Assembly: GCF_947498005.1 (NCBI RefSeq)
Contig: NZ_CANMIW010000001.1
Span: 496,001-560,000, forward strand
Length of the DNA stretch: 64,000 bases
From: an uncultured Winogradskyella sp.
Lineage (GTDB): Bacteria; Bacteroidota; Bacteroidia; Flavobacteriales; Flavobacteriaceae
Reading direction: 5' to 3'
Part shown: piece after piece, positions 62,884 through 64,000 of the stretch
Layout: every line of letters starts with the position of its first letter
Numbering within the stretch: position 1 is the stretch's first letter
The notes under the pieces: generated by a model
Databases searched by the model: none
What the model was told of the DNA's origin: nothing
The model's input: only the letters and a program-made list of their open reading frames with translations
Made by a program: the position numbers and the translations under genes

Positions 62884-63930
62884 ATGAAAAAACAACTATT
62901 AACAATACTAACATTATTAGTAATAGTTGCTTGTAAAGAGAACAGTAAATCGATTTCAGAAGCAAAGCAAGACACTGAGAAAACGATAACTTATCCTAGT
63001 GATGTTATTCCTTTTATGGATGAATGGAAGATATTATTAGGAGATGGTACTTTCAGTGATTCATTGGTAAATTTTTCAAAGGAAGATTTTTTTTATGTTG
63101 AAACAAAAAATGAAACGGATTGGGTAGTTTATAAAACGCCAAATTCTGGGATTACATCGCGTACTTCAAGTAATACAAGAACAGAATTAGGTCAGAAAAA
63201 ACATTGGACACCTGAAATTGGAGGTAAATTAACTGGAACATTAAAAGTACAACATGTGTCAACATCTGGTGATGCAAGAGTTGCAGCTTCTTATTCAGTT
63301 GTTATTGGACAAATTCACAGTGATGAAGGTCATGAAAACGAACCTTTAAAGATTTTTTACAAGAAATTTCCGGGTCACACTCAAGGTTCTGTTTTTTGGA
63401 ACTACGAAATAAATACAGATGGTGAAGACAATTCTGGTCGTTGGGACTTTTCAACAGCAGTTTGGGGATATGATATGTCAGTAGTTGGGGAAACTCCAGA
63501 TACTTATCCAGAAGAACCAAAAGATGGTATTGCATTAGGAGAAGAGTTTAGTTATGAGATAAATGTTTATAAAGGAATTATGTACTTAACGTTTACCAGT
63601 AAAGGTCATGAAACCGTTAAGTTCACTAAAAACTTATTGAAGTCAGATTTTGCAACTAGAGAAAATATTCCTGATCAAATATGGTCTTTATATGCAGCAA
63701 TTGGTCGTGACGGTATTGAGCGCAATAACGCTTATGCAGGAGAATTAAATTATTTTAAGCAAGGTGCTTACAACCAATCTAACGGTAAAAGCCCTGAAGA
63801 TAACATCGTGTGGTACACTGGTTCAGATACTTACAATGGCGATATAGCAAAACAATATGCTAATGGTTCTTATGCTGAGGTTTGGTTTAAAGAGACTACA
63901 GTAGGTGAAGGCACGCGTCCTACAGAATGA
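62884..63930 (+). CDS. Alginate lyase, polysaccharide lyase family 7 (second), lipoprotein
   Basis: This 348-residue protein has a lipoprotein signal (VIVAC, Cys17) and PL7 motifs: NTRTELGQ (97-104), GQIHSDEG (QIH at 143-145) and YFKQGAYNQ (290-298). It differs from the first PL7, with an extra insert (about 155-215) and RTELGQ in place of RTELRE, so it may have a different substrate preference or mode. It follows PL6 by 55 bp, suggesting the same operon. Confidence 0.92.
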   Translation: MKKQLLTILTLLVIVACKENSKSISEAKQDTEKTITYPSDVIPFMDEWKILLGDGTFSDSLVNFSKEDFFYVETKNETDWVVYKTPNSGITSRTSSNTRTELGQKKHWTPEIGGKLTGTLKVQHVSTSGDARVAASYSVVIGQIHSDEGHENEPLKIFYKKFPGHTQGSVFWNYEINTDGEDNSGRWDFSTAVWGYDMSVVGETPDTYPEEPKDGIALGEEFSYEINVYKGIMYLTFTSKGHETVKFTKNLLKSDFATRENIPDQIWSLYAAIGRDGIERNNAYAGELNYFKQGAYNQSNGKSPEDNIVWYTGSDTYNGDIAKQYANGSYAEVWFKETTVGEGTRPTE

Positions 63931-63987
63931 AATCAAACAAGTGTGAGTATATGTATTTAATTATTAATCCAAATTAGAAATTTAGTT

Positions 63988-64000
63988 ATGAAACAAACTT
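63988..64000 (+). CDS. Start of a further gene, cut by the window edge
   Basis: An ATG at 63988 begins MKQT and runs off the end. It lies 57 bp after the second PL7 and would be the next gene of the locus, perhaps a TonB receptor, SusD or another enzyme. Nothing more can be said. Confidence 0.35.

Overview
This window is AT-rich, lacks strong Shine-Dalgarno sites and carries several promoters of the Bacteroidetes type (TTG, 17-20 bases, TAnnTTTG). Its gene content (Bat/MoxR aerotolerance operon, DUF1800/DUF1501 pair, many Sec lipoproteins, a flavobacterial pth with an N-terminal extension, an alginate-lyase locus) points to a marine member of the Flavobacteriaceae. I cannot name the genus from the sequence alone.

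Layout. 1-3.5 kb: the end of an OmpA-type gene, a membrane-anchored helix-hairpin-helix protein and a secreted DUF1800/DUF1501 pair. 3.6-7.9 kb: a minus-strand group (AlbA_2 protein, HD hydrolase, SDR, aldo/keto reductase) and a DUF4382 lipoprotein. 8-17.4 kb: a complete Bat operon (MoxR, DUF58, BatD-like, BatA, BatB, BatC, BatD, BatE). 17.4-23.5 kb: a small membrane protein followed by SulP, UspA-like, beta-carbonic anhydrase, DUF2490 and a second SulP, which looks like a bicarbonate/CO2 handling unit. 23.5-36.4 kb: housekeeping genes (cvpA, pheS, gpsA, mfd, fbp) with accessory lipoproteins, one of them between 9-bp inverted repeats. 36.4-41.1 kb: a GNAT, an aspartate kinase, an OlsF-like two-domain acyltransferase and a carboxypeptidase-regulatory-like surface protein. 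41.1-50.9 kb: two related LEA-like stress proteins, TauE/SafE, VOC, DUF1801, a 2-hydroxyacid dehydrogenase, mgtE, rsmA, DUF4286, an octamer repeat array, a lipoprotein archaemetzincin and a TPR protein. 51-57.5 kb: serS, an HTTM-type membrane protein, ribF, pth, rplY and prs, all on the minus strand. 57.7 kb: tRNA-Leu(CAA). 58-64 kb: an alginate-utilisation locus (sugar-porter MFS, PL7, PL6, PL7) that runs off the end.

How the parts work together. In the Bat operon, a MoxR ATPase and DUF58 protein sit with membrane VWA proteins (BatA/B), TPR proteins (BatC/E) and large BatD-type periplasmic proteins, so they probably form one envelope complex. In the SulP cluster, two anion transporters flank a carbonic anhydrase, which suggests HCO3- uptake coupled to CO2/HCO3- interconversion. 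In the alginate locus, three predicted outer-surface lipoprotein lyases would cut alginate and an MFS would import the products. A paired perfect palindrome (TGGTTAACCA twice, 13 bp apart) overlaps the likely promoter of the lyases and is the clearest regulatory site in the window.

No rRNA, CRISPR array, insertion sequence or integrase was found. The items most worth a second look are the SulP/carbonic anhydrase cluster, the tandem operator, the archaemetzincin, the possible leaderless genes, the inverted-repeat-flanked gene at 28.4-29.1 kb and the octamer array at 47.8 kb.
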